A stretch of DNA of 36,323 nucleotides from Deltaproteobacteria bacterium (GTDB lineage Bacteria; Myxococcota_A; Polyangia; HGW-17), in contig JAFGWM010000072.1 in NCBI GenBank assembly GCA_016937155.1, positions 1-36,323 of the forward strand, in the 5' to 3' direction. The notes under the pieces are model-generated. The model made no database searches. It was given only the letters and a program-made list of their open reading frames with translations, and was not told the DNA's origin. Every line of letters begins with the position of its first letter. Position 1 is the first letter of the stretch. The translations under genes and the position numbers were made by a program. Below are positions 25,778 to 33,583 of the stretch, in pieces.

Positions 25778-26995
25778 ATGATATCTGATTTGGAAAAAAT
25801 CTATTCGGTGTCAGCCAATAACATGAAGCGTTCAGTTATCAGGGAATTGTTAAAATTAACTGCTGAACCTGACATTATCTCTTTTGCGGGTGGTTTGCCG
25901 GCACCGGCATCGTTTCCCAAGGATGAAATTCGGGAGGTGATGCTTGAAGTTATGGATAAGGAACCTGATTTTGTGCTTCAGTATGGAACCACAGAAGGTG
26001 ATTCTCTTTTAAGAAAAAGGCTGGTTGAACATCAGTACCGTACTGTGGAAGGTATGGATATAACTGAAGAAAATCTTATAATTACCACTGCTTCACAGCA
26101 GGCACTGGATCTGATCGGTAAAATTTTTATCAACTGGGGTGATAAGATAATTGTTGGCCTTCCATCATATCTTGGGGGACTGAGTGCTTTTCGGAACTAT
26201 GGTGCTGACATGGTTGGTATCGAGCTTGACGAGCACGGAATGAGAAGTGATCTTCTGGAAAAAACTCTCAGTGAGATGAAAGCCAAGAATGAAAAACCAA
26301 AGTTTATCTATGTTATTCCTGATTTCCAGAATCCCACCGGAATTACAATGCCGGAATACCGAAGGAAGGAAATTCTTGATCTGGCCAGAAAATTTGATGT
26401 GCTTATCATAGAGGATTCCCCATACAGAGAACTCAGGTTTGAAGGGGAAAGTCAAAAAACGATTTATAGCATGGATAACACCGGACAGGTGGTAATGCTG
26501 GGGACTTTTTCAAAGATTTTATGTCCGGGATTCAGAATTGGATGGGTTATTGCTCACAAGGAAATAATCAATAAAATTGTAATGGCTAAACAGGCAACAG
26601 ATCTTTGTACATCACCATTCACCCAGAGAATTGCTGCCCGATATCTGCAAAAGGGATTTATGGAATCCAGAATTCAACTCAATGTTGATTTGTATAGATC
26701 AAAACTGGATCTGATGATTTCATCTTTTGAAAAATATATGCCGGATGGAGTCAGTTGGGTAAAACCTGAAGGTGGACTCTTCCTGTTCCTTACCCTTCCG
26801 GAGCATATTGATACTCAGGAAATGTTCATGAGAGCAGTAGAGAAAAAAGTTGCCTATGTTATTGGCACTGCATTTTATGCTAATGGTATGGGTAAAAATA
26901 CTATGCGTATTAACTTCAGTTACAGCGATATTGATAAAATTGAAGAGGGTGTAAAACGTCTCTCTGAAGTTATCAAAGAAGAACTTGCCAAATAA
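25778..26995 (+). CDS. PLP-dependent class I/II aminotransferase (2-aminoadipate transaminase-like)
   Basis: A 405-residue fold-type I aminotransferase. It shows SFAGGLPAPASFP (35-47), QYGTTEGDSLLR (68-79), DFQNPTG (182-188) with Asn185, the cofactor aspartate in IEDSPY (Asp213) and the PLP-binding Lys246 in GTFSKIL. The pattern is that of the LysN/KAT II-like group, which includes 2-aminoadipate, aromatic and branched-chain transaminases; the substrate cannot be fixed from sequence. The ATG at 25778 is chosen because a perfect GGAGG lies 7 nt upstream; the frame is open from 25709. It is separated from mraY by 164 nt with no visible terminator. Confidence 0.9.
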   Translation: MISDLEKIYSVSANNMKRSVIRELLKLTAEPDIISFAGGLPAPASFPKDEIREVMLEVMDKEPDFVLQYGTTEGDSLLRKRLVEHQYRTVEGMDITEENLIITTASQQALDLIGKIFINWGDKIIVGLPSYLGGLSAFRNYGADMVGIELDEHGMRSDLLEKTLSEMKAKNEKPKFIYVIPDFQNPTGITMPEYRRKEILDLARKFDVLIIEDSPYRELRFEGESQKTIYSMDNTGQVVMLGTFSKILCPGFRIGWVIAHKEIINKIVMAKQATDLCTSPFTQRIAARYLQKGFMESRIQLNVDLYRSKLDLMISSFEKYMPDGVSWVKPEGGLFLFLTLPEHIDTQEMFMRAVEKKVAYVIGTAFYANGMGKNTMRINFSYSDIDKIEEGVKRLSEVIKEELAK

Positions 26996-27143
26996 GTTCA
27001 TGTATTACCCCTGATTTTCATTCCTTTCAGTTCTTTTTCCAGAAAACAATTAACTTAAGGAGAATAAAGTTTGTGTTGTTTCGTTTATAGCTTTTCGATA
27101 CATTACTTTTTTCTTAATGCTTTTTTGGAAAAGGAGAATTTTC

Positions 27144-28049
27144 ATGAAAGGATGGATTCTTAACAGAAGATGGGACACCAGTGTCCCCGAGGATTACAGT
27201 GTAACCAGATTTAGAGCTCAGGCTGAGAAGGAGGGTCTTGAACTTAGAGTGCTGGCTCCTGAAGATTTTGAGCTTTTAGTGGACAGGGAGGATCGAAAGA
27301 GCATTCTCATTGATGGTGATGAATCTCAACTTCCTGATTTTGTACTTCCCAGAATGGGGGCCAAGACAACCTATTTTACATTTGCTGTAATAAGGCATTT
27401 GGAAAGACTTGGTGTTCCCTGCTTTAACAGCTCAAATGCCACAGATACCGTCAAGGATAAACTTTATACTCAGCAAATTCTTGCAGAAACAAATCTTCCT
27501 GTTCCCAAAACCATGCTTGTAAAATTTCCGGTGAATCTTGATCTCGTTGAGAAACATCTGGGTTTTCCGGTAGTGGTTAAAACTCTCTATGGTGTACAGG
27601 GGAGGGGAGTATTTCTTGCAGAGGATAGAGCAAGTCTCAATGATATGATGCAGCTCATAGAAGTTACTGATGAAAAAGCAAATATCATTATGCAGGAGTT
27701 TATTGAAGAAAGTTATGGCAAGGATCTAAGAGTGTTTATGGTTGGAGGAAGACCTGTCGCATGTATGAAAAGAATGAATTCAGGTGAGGGGTTCAAGGCT
27801 AATTTCAGTCAGGGAGGACATGTTGAAAAATATGAGATAACTCCTGAAATTGAGTGGCTTGCCACTGAGGCATGTCGTGCTACAGGGCTGGATATTGCCG
27901 GGGTTGATCTTCTTTTTGACGCTGAAGGGCGGTTTAAGATATGTGAAATTAACTCAGCTCCGGGATTTAAAGGCATCGAAAGTGTGTGTGATATTGATAT
28001 TCCAAAGGAAATTTTTCACTTTCTGCGCATCAGACTTGGAATAGTCTGA
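27144..28049 (+). CDS. RimK-like ATP-grasp ligase (copy 1)
   Basis: A 301-residue protein of the RimK/alpha-L-glutamate ligase group, enzymes that use ATP to join an amino acid to a carboxylate. It starts MKGWILNRR. The ATP-grasp fold shows DTVKDKLYTQQIL, FPVVVKTLYGVQGRGV (ATP-binding lysine and Gly-rich loop), DLRVFMVGG, GVDLLFD and the Mg-binding EINSAPGFKGIE. AAGGAG lies before the ATG. The next gene, 13 nt downstream, is a close paralogue. RimK modifies ribosomal protein S6 in E. coli; other members make peptides or modify small molecules, so the target here is unknown. Confidence 0.88.
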   Translation: MKGWILNRRWDTSVPEDYSVTRFRAQAEKEGLELRVLAPEDFELLVDREDRKSILIDGDESQLPDFVLPRMGAKTTYFTFAVIRHLERLGVPCFNSSNATDTVKDKLYTQQILAETNLPVPKTMLVKFPVNLDLVEKHLGFPVVVKTLYGVQGRGVFLAEDRASLNDMMQLIEVTDEKANIIMQEFIEESYGKDLRVFMVGGRPVACMKRMNSGEGFKANFSQGGHVEKYEITPEIEWLATEACRATGLDIAGVDLLFDAEGRFKICEINSAPGFKGIESVCDIDIPKEIFHFLRIRLGIV

Positions 28050-28062
28050 GAAAGGAATCAAT

Positions 28063-28971
28063 ATGAAGGGCTGGATTATATACAGAAAACCCGAAACTCA
28101 CGTAAGTGAGGATGTATACGAAATGAAACGGTTCAGGGAGGAAGCTGAAAAACAGAATATTGAGATGGAAGTATATCCTCCTGAAGTTTTTGACCTTTCT
28201 ATAAGCCACGGTGATAAAAAAAGCATAAGAGTAAATGGAAAGAAAGAGCCGCTACCTGACTTCATTATTCCAAGGATGGGAGCAGGTACCACATACTTTA
28301 CTCTTGCTGTTATAAGGCATTTTGAAAGTCTTGGAGTACACAGCGTAAATTCTTCAGTGGCAATTGAAGCGGTTAAGGATAAGTTATATACCCAGCAGAT
28401 TTTATCGACATCAAGTCTGCCTATCCCTGACATGATGCTTGTTAAGTTCCCCGTTGATATAGATATGATTGCTGAAACCCTTGGATTTCCTGTGGTGATT
28501 AAAACTATCCATGGTGCCCAGGGAAAGGGAGTATTTCTAGCTGAAAATCGTACAAAACTTGCGGATATGATGCAGTTGATTGAAGTGACGAATGATAAGG
28601 CTAATATTATTCTGCAGCAGTATATTCCGGAAAGCAGAGGGCGTGATCTGAGGGTTTTTATGATAGGAGGAAAACCTGTTGCCTGTATGGAACGTACAGC
28701 ACCTGAAGGAAGTTTCAAGGCGAACTTCAGCCAGGGGGGGAAAGTGAAGTCCTATCCGATGAACCATGAGATCGAATGGATAGCCACTGAGGCGTCCAGA
28801 CTTATGGGACTTGAAATTTCAGGTGTTGATTTGTTATTTGACGATAAGGGTTTTAAGGTTTGTGAAATAAATTCCGCACCCGGGTTCAGAGGTATTGAAA
28901 CAGCATGTGAAATCAATATTCCCGATCATATTTTCCATTATGTCAGGATTAGGCTTGGAATTTTTAATTGA
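28063..28971 (+). CDS. RimK-like ATP-grasp ligase (copy 2)
   Basis: A 302-residue paralogue of the preceding gene. The two align end to end without large gaps, with well over half of the residues identical by eye: MKGWIIYRK, AVKDKLYTQQIL, FPVVIKTIHGAQGKGVFLAE, DLRVFMIGGKPVACM, GVDLLFDDKG and EINSAPGFRGIE. All ATP-grasp residues visible in copy 1 are kept, so both are probably active. AAAGGA precedes the ATG, 13 nt after the stop of copy 1. The differences concentrate in the N-terminal third, where partner or substrate recognition might differ (inference). Its stop is 2 nt from that of the convergent gene. Confidence 0.88.
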   Translation: MKGWIIYRKPETHVSEDVYEMKRFREEAEKQNIEMEVYPPEVFDLSISHGDKKSIRVNGKKEPLPDFIIPRMGAGTTYFTLAVIRHFESLGVHSVNSSVAIEAVKDKLYTQQILSTSSLPIPDMMLVKFPVDIDMIAETLGFPVVIKTIHGAQGKGVFLAENRTKLADMMQLIEVTNDKANIILQQYIPESRGRDLRVFMIGGKPVACMERTAPEGSFKANFSQGGKVKSYPMNHEIEWIATEASRLMGLEISGVDLLFDDKGFKVCEINSAPGFRGIETACEINIPDHIFHYVRIRLGIFN

Positions 28972-28973
28972 TA

Positions 28974-29966
28974 TCAGAATGAGGCACTAATGCCTATTCC
29001 GGATATTTCAGGGGAAATTACTGGTGAAAATGAAATTGTTGTCTGCTTTTTCAGGCTGGATTTTAGATGAGTAATTTTTTTTCTGGAAGTGTCGTAAAAG
29101 TACCAGGATACAGCACCGGTGAATAGACCAATCACTGTTAAAACTGCGCTTGTCTGTCTCATTGTGGTGGCCAGATTGTAGTCATCCTCAACGGATTTCC
29201 ATGGTGTGTTTTTTGATGCTTCATCCAGTCTTGATGAAGGAATGAAACTTAATCCACCAATAATGATACCGCTTAAACTGCTTACTGTGCCTGCGATTAG
29301 AAGCCCCAAAAAAATGTATTCAACTTTCTTCCAGTTATCGATCTGACCGTTTAGTTTGGTTCTTTTTTCTTTCATAAGCTTAATCTGGGCAATGCGACGT
29401 TTTGTTTCAGTTTCCTTGAACAGTTTTGTACGTTTAAGTTCTTCCTCTCTGGTCACCAGTTTGATCTCCTTTAGAAGAGATAGTCCCCCACGTTTTTCAA
29501 TTATCTGAATTTCTTTACGAAGATAGCCCTTTTTGAGAAGAGTGATTCTAATAACGCCAGGTAGGTGTATTATGGGTTCCTTGAGAGGTGTAAGGCCAGC
29601 TTCTTTTCCGTTTATGTATATCTGAACATTTTCAACGGGAATAGTTTTTATCGTTAGTTTAATCAGGGAATTTTCGATAATTTTAAATAATTCCAAAACC
29701 TTTAAAACAGTGGATTTTTTTATTACAGTCAAATTCCAAACAGCAATTCTCTTTTTGAATTCGATTAAAACTTTCCTGGCACCTTTTATATCACCAATTC
29801 CCTGAAGACTTTTTGCCAGATGAAGTAGAATATTTGGGCTTTGAATTATTGTATATGCTTTTTCAAGGAGGAACTTTGCATCCTTAAAGTCCTGAGTTTT
29901 CAGTTTATTAATCCCAAGAACAGTCAGTTTTGATGCATAGATGTAATTCTCAGGAGACACTCCCAT
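28974..29966 (-). CDS. TPR/PEGA-type membrane protein, kinase-associated
   Basis: A 330-residue reading from the first ATG. The N-terminal part is TPR-like (KTQDFKDAKFLLEKAYTI, then SPNILLHLAKSLQGIGD). A PEGA-like segment follows (about 105-165: VPVENVQIYINGKEAGLTPL when read loosely, VENVQIYINGKEAG as written, then LLKKGYLRKEI). Then come a charged helical stretch and two membrane segments (about 215-240 and 275-292). The end, SPEISGIGISASF, has the form seen in myxobacterial TPR-PEGA proteins next to Ser/Thr kinases. The frame stays open upstream to the kinase stop and encodes an apparent signal peptide without a normal start (see 29967-30132), so this ATG is probably internal. Confidence 0.68.
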   Translation of the reverse strand: MGVSPENYIYASKLTVLGINKLKTQDFKDAKFLLEKAYTIIQSPNILLHLAKSLQGIGDIKGARKVLIEFKKRIAVWNLTVIKKSTVLKVLELFKIIENSLIKLTIKTIPVENVQIYINGKEAGLTPLKEPIIHLPGVIRITLLKKGYLRKEIQIIEKRGGLSLLKEIKLVTREEELKRTKLFKETETKRRIAQIKLMKEKRTKLNGQIDNWKKVEYIFLGLLIAGTVSSLSGIIIGGLSFIPSSRLDEASKNTPWKSVEDDYNLATTMRQTSAVLTVIGLFTGAVSWYFYDTSRKKITHLKSSLKKQTTISFSPVISPEISGIGISASF

Positions 29967-30132
29967 AGTCCTCAGTTTTAAAGAAAACCCTGAACCATAC
30001 TTTTGATCGAAAGCTTCTTCTACAGGTCTGAGTTTTGTTTTGGATATTTGTAAAACCTTGCCAGAGCCAGTTGTAGAGAAAAACAGTATAATAATCAGTA
30101 ATAGATGTTCCAGTTTAACAGTAACCTTTCAT
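29967..30132 (-). other. Out-of-frame signal peptide region (likely +1 frameshift or sequence error)
   Basis: The frame of the TPR/PEGA-type gene continues upstream for 54 codons to the TGA of the kinase gene. It encodes VKLEHLLLIIILFFSTTGSG followed by KVLQISKTKLRPVEEAFD, a textbook signal peptide and mature start, but contains no ATG, GTG or TTG. An ATG at 30130-30132 overlaps the kinase stop (ATGA) and reads ATG AAA GGT TAC TGT TAA, ending after five codons. Removing one G from the GG at 30125-30126 would join that ATG to the signal peptide as MKVTVKLEHLLL. This suggests a one-base insertion, a sequencing error or a recoding site. Confidence 0.7.
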
Positions 30133-31625
30133 AATACATCCGGGATATCCACTTCTTTTGGACTGTTCATTATGGCAACACCCGAGGACAGCGGTTTGAG
30201 TAAAACCGGAATATTTTGACTAAAGGCCGGAATAATTTCCCTTTTCCAGACTGCAAAACCCTTTGCAATAACCCTGAATTCCAACCCTTTGGTATCATGT
30301 CTTGGAATTTTTATCATGGATTTATCTTCCGGTTTCCCATCTACAAAAATTTTATATTTTGAGTCAGATGGTTCCACCTGAAGTTGAATAATTACACTGT
30401 TGTTTTTTGGATTAACTTTAATTTTTTCGACGTGACGTATTACAGTGTGTCCGAAAATGTCCCCCCTTGGAGAAATATCTCCAAGTTGATAAAGATTAGA
30501 ATTCATCAGTCTGGCACCAAGCAGAAAGTATACAAGTCCGGCACCTATAAATAAAATAAACGTAATTGAATAGAAAGCAAATTTATGAAACCGAGCAGTT
30601 TTTATCTGGCGGGCCATCGTATTTGTGAAATTAGAAAACGAAAATTCCTCAATCTCCGGAATAGTAACTCCTTTTTTTATTGGAGTATTCTTTTCAGATT
30701 TCATCGCTTTTGAGAGGATTTCCTCAAGAGTATTTTTCAGGGTGAGCATATCAGGTGGTCTGTCTTCTTTTTCCTTCGAAAGACACCACATAATCAAACG
30801 ATCCAGTTTGCCTGGAATGGATACGAACTTTCTGGGTGGTTTTGGCTGCTGAGTAAGTTGGGCGGCAATTATTGACATGAATGAACCGCCCCTGAAGGGC
30901 ACTGTTCCTGTAACCATCTGGTAAAGAATTATGCCGAGACTGTAAATATCACTTCTTTCATCCATATCAGTTCCGGAGCACTGTTCCGGGCTCATGTAAA
31001 TTGGGGTTCCTATTGGGACACCGCTTTTTGTCTGCTGAGATCTGTAGGAATCTTCGGTGATTTTAGCAATTCCAAAATCCAGAAGTTTCGGAAAAATTTG
31101 ATTATCATTTATTCTGTTTACGATTATATTGTCTGGTTTCAGATCCCTGTGAACAATATTTTTCTCATGTGCTGCGATAAGAGCATCCATTATCGGTATG
31201 ATAACCTGGTAGATGGTTTTATAATCACACTGACCCATTTCGTTAATTAATGTGGTGAGTGTTTTACCCTCCAGATGTTCCATAATAAAAAAAAGCGTAC
31301 CATCAGTAAAATTGTCAAAATCAAAAATATCAACAATATTGGGATGTCTGATATTGTTTACTGCTCTGGCTTCATCAAAAAACCTTTGTATACTGATTTT
31401 ATTTGCACTGAACTCTGGCTTCAATATTTTTATGGCAACTTTTTTCCCGATTTTCGGATGCACTGCTGAAAGAACTCTACCCATACCGCCTTCACCAATT
31501 ACACCTGTAATTTCATAATCTTTAACAAAATGACCAGCAATCTGATCACCGCTTAAAAAAGATATTTCCTTATAAAAGTCATCCAGATTTTTTCTATTGA
31601 TTGAGCCTGATTCGTTTGAATTCAT
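30129..31625 (-). CDS. Membrane-anchored Ser/Thr protein kinase with PEGA-like extracytoplasmic domain
   Basis: A 498-residue Hanks-type kinase. The catalytic domain (about 37-305) has the Gly loop IGEGGMG, Lys66 in VAIKIL, HRDLKPDN (Asp161), DFG (183-185) and MSPEQ. A juxtamembrane linker follows, one membrane segment lies at about 348-371, and the extracytoplasmic tail has a PEGA-like strand pattern (VEPSDSKYKIFVDGK, then GFAVWKREI). It phosphorylates Ser/Thr in the cytoplasm and may sense an envelope signal through the tail. Its stop overlaps the ATG of the following TPR/PEGA-type gene region, implying a functional pair. A good promoter lies upstream. Confidence 0.92.
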   Translation of the reverse strand: MNSNESGSINRKNLDDFYKEISFLSGDQIAGHFVKDYEITGVIGEGGMGRVLSAVHPKIGKKVAIKILKPEFSANKISIQRFFDEARAVNNIRHPNIVDIFDFDNFTDGTLFFIMEHLEGKTLTTLINEMGQCDYKTIYQVIIPIMDALIAAHEKNIVHRDLKPDNIIVNRINDNQIFPKLLDFGIAKITEDSYRSQQTKSGVPIGTPIYMSPEQCSGTDMDERSDIYSLGIILYQMVTGTVPFRGGSFMSIIAAQLTQQPKPPRKFVSIPGKLDRLIMWCLSKEKEDRPPDMLTLKNTLEEILSKAMKSEKNTPIKKGVTIPEIEEFSFSNFTNTMARQIKTARFHKFAFYSITFILFIGAGLVYFLLGARLMNSNLYQLGDISPRGDIFGHTVIRHVEKIKVNPKNNSVIIQLQVEPSDSKYKIFVDGKPEDKSMIKIPRHDTKGLEFRVIAKGFAVWKREIIPAFSQNIPVLLKPLSSGVAIMNSPKEVDIPDVL

Positions 31626-31672
31626 AATTTGTCCGGTTTATGGCTGATACAAACTACACCAGCACAGACGGT

Positions 31673-31701
31673 ATTATCTTTAATGTATGAGTTATAGTCA
31701 A
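31673..31701 (-). promoter_or_regulatory. Sigma-70 type promoter of the kinase/TPR operon
   Basis: On the minus strand TTGACT (31696-31701), a 17-nt spacer, then GATAAT (31673-31678). Transcription would start near 31666, about 40 nt before the kinase ATG. I see nothing else in the 199-bp gap to rnc. Confidence 0.5.
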
Positions 31702-31824
31702 TAGAGCAAGTAAATGGTGTTGAAATTACATGATATTACAGATAGATGGATACAATCTATAAGAAACTGATTTAAAATACTAATCTGAAAATATAGAATT
31801 TTTAAGTTTATTATATAAGTTATA

Positions 31825-32535
31825 TCAAGAGTTTATGTCGTTTGATGTGAGATGCACAAGTGCATTTTCAGCAGCTTTTTGCTGAGCCTTTTTCTTGGAA
31901 GGTCCCACTCCTTCAGCTATTATGCTGCCCTGTAGAATTATACGAAACATAAAAAGCTGGTCATGTTCTGGTCCTCTGGTTCCGGCAAATTCATATACAG
32001 GCAATGTATGAAGGGTGCTTTGGGTGTATTCCTGAAGGGCACTTTTGTAATCACCGGATAAAACAATGGAATCATCATTTGATTCCAGATCGTCTGAAAA
32101 CAGCATTGTGCAAACGTTGAGTGCTGTATCATATCCGGATTCAAGATAGATAGCCCCAAGAATTGCTTCAAAACAATCGGAAAGCAGGGATGGCTTCTCT
32201 CTGCCTCCGCTTATTTCTTCTCCCTTGCCAATAAGCAGCCAGTCACCAATACCTAGGGAAGTGGCCTTTTCAGCTAAAAACTCCTGATTTACAAGGTTTG
32301 CTCTGCGTTTTGTCAGAATGCCTTCATCTTCTTCGGTAAATTTTTCCATAAGCAAAGATGCAATTGCAAGATCAAGTACAGCATCTCCCAGAAATTCAAG
32401 TTTCTCGTTGTGTTCAAATCCCTGATTATCTCCACTGTAACTTCTATGTGTTATTGCTGTACGGAACAGTTCGGGATTTTTAAATTCATATCCCAGAGCT
32501 TTTCCGGCAGCCCGTAATATTTCTTCAAAATTCAT
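31825..32535 (-). CDS. rnc: Ribonuclease III
   Basis: A 236-residue double-strand-specific endoribonuclease for rRNA and mRNA processing. The signature NEKLEFLGDAVLDL (43-56) carries the catalytic Glu47 and Asp51; the second pair is Asp120 and Glu123 in SDCFEAILGAIYLE. A C-terminal double-stranded RNA-binding domain (about 160-233) ends in the typical KKKAQQKAAENAL helix. It starts 2 nt after the ansA stop with AGAGAG as a modest ribosome-binding site, so it probably depends on ansA translation. Confidence 0.96.
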   Translation of the reverse strand: MNFEEILRAAGKALGYEFKNPELFRTAITHRSYSGDNQGFEHNEKLEFLGDAVLDLAIASLLMEKFTEEDEGILTKRRANLVNQEFLAEKATSLGIGDWLLIGKGEEISGGREKPSLLSDCFEAILGAIYLESGYDTALNVCTMLFSDDLESNDDSIVLSGDYKSALQEYTQSTLHTLPVYEFAGTRGPEHDQLFMFRIILQGSIIAEGVGPSKKKAQQKAAENALVHLTSNDINS

Positions 32536-32537
32536 GG

Positions 32538-33566
32538 TTACTCTCTGGTAAGGGTATCAAAATTTGAGGAAATTTCCCCCGCATAGGATTTAAGCATCAT
32601 TGAGTAAATCCGTTTTAAATCTAAAGTTTGACCTAAAACCCACATCAGCTTGACAAAAGCAGCCTCGGGAGTCATGTCAACACTTGGAATACCTCCTGCC
32701 TCCAGTACATTTTTTCCGATTTTATACAGTCCAAGATTCGTACTTCCAAGGATGCATTGTGTACCAATTACCACAGGTTTTCCGTTTTCACTTGCCTTTT
32801 TTATAGTGTTAAGCAAATTGTCCTGAGCATTCGACGGAATATTCCCCGTGCCGTATCCAAGGATTATTATTCCCTTGTGGGTTTCAATAATATTTTCCAG
32901 CAGTTTTTGAGAGAAACCAGGATATATCGTGATGAGTGCAACATTATTTTCAAGAGAGGGAGTATAAAGGAGTCGTCTTCCTGCTTTCCTGTTTGCCCTA
33001 GAGCGGGATATTCTAACACTTAATCCAATTTCCCCCAGAGGATTTTCATTGATAGAGTCAAAGGCTTCTAAACTGAAAGCACTTATTTTCCTTGCCCTGA
33101 CACCTCTAATAATTTTGGAGCCAAAAACAACTACAACTTCTGCAATATCAGTTGTGGCTACTCTGAAAGCATTCACTAGGTTTCTTTTACCATCGCTGCC
33201 AACAACACCAATCGCAATTTGAGAGCCTGTTAAGACTACGGGTTTATCAAGCTCCTGAAGAAAGAAACTTAGAGCTGCGGCTGTATATGCCATGGTATCA
33301 GTGCCATGTGTAATTACGAAACCATCGTATTTATCATAATTGTCTACAATTGCCCTTGATATATCCAGCCAGTCCTGTGGATGAATGTCGGCACTATCAA
33401 TTGATTTCAGTCTCAGGAGAGAAACCTCTGCAAAAGATTCAACTTCAGGAACAACGGACAGAAGATCGCTCGCATGTTCAATAGGGGTCATTGCCCCATC
33501 CTCATCGCGGGACATTGCTATTGTTCCTCCGGTGGAGATATGAAGTATTGAAGGTTTATCTGTCAT
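32538..33566 (-). CDS. ansA: Type I (cytoplasmic) L-asparaginase
   Basis: A 342-residue asparaginase that hydrolyses L-asparagine to aspartate and ammonia. The first catalytic motif is STGGTIA (11-17, nucleophile Thr15) and the second is THGTDTMAYTA (86-96, with Thr89 and Asp90). The SDGKRN lysine follows. There is no signal peptide, and the length matches the AnsA type. Glutamyl-tRNA amidotransferase subunit GatD is related but longer and paired with GatE, which is absent here. AAGGA precedes the ATG, 17 nt after the kinase stop. Confidence 0.92.
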   Translation of the reverse strand: MTDKPSILHISTGGTIAMSRDEDGAMTPIEHASDLLSVVPEVESFAEVSLLRLKSIDSADIHPQDWLDISRAIVDNYDKYDGFVITHGTDTMAYTAAALSFFLQELDKPVVLTGSQIAIGVVGSDGKRNLVNAFRVATTDIAEVVVVFGSKIIRGVRARKISAFSLEAFDSINENPLGEIGLSVRISRSRANRKAGRRLLYTPSLENNVALITIYPGFSQKLLENIIETHKGIIILGYGTGNIPSNAQDNLLNTIKKASENGKPVVIGTQCILGSTNLGLYKIGKNVLEAGGIPSVDMTPEAAFVKLMWVLGQTLDLKRIYSMMLKSYAGEISSNFDTLTRE

Positions 33567-33583
33567 TTAACTTTTCCTTGTAC

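Noticed and set aside
26996-27143. Small gene or regulatory RNA between the aminotransferase and the first ligase
   Set aside because: Only a five-codon frame follows the AAGGAG near 27056, and no convincing hairpin or promoter pair was found.
6424-28971. A single RiPP-like system made of the KYG-repeat proteins and the RimK-like ligases
   Set aside because: The genes are about 20 kb apart, the KYG proteins are long membrane proteins rather than short precursors, and no transporter or protease links them. Kept only as a speculation.
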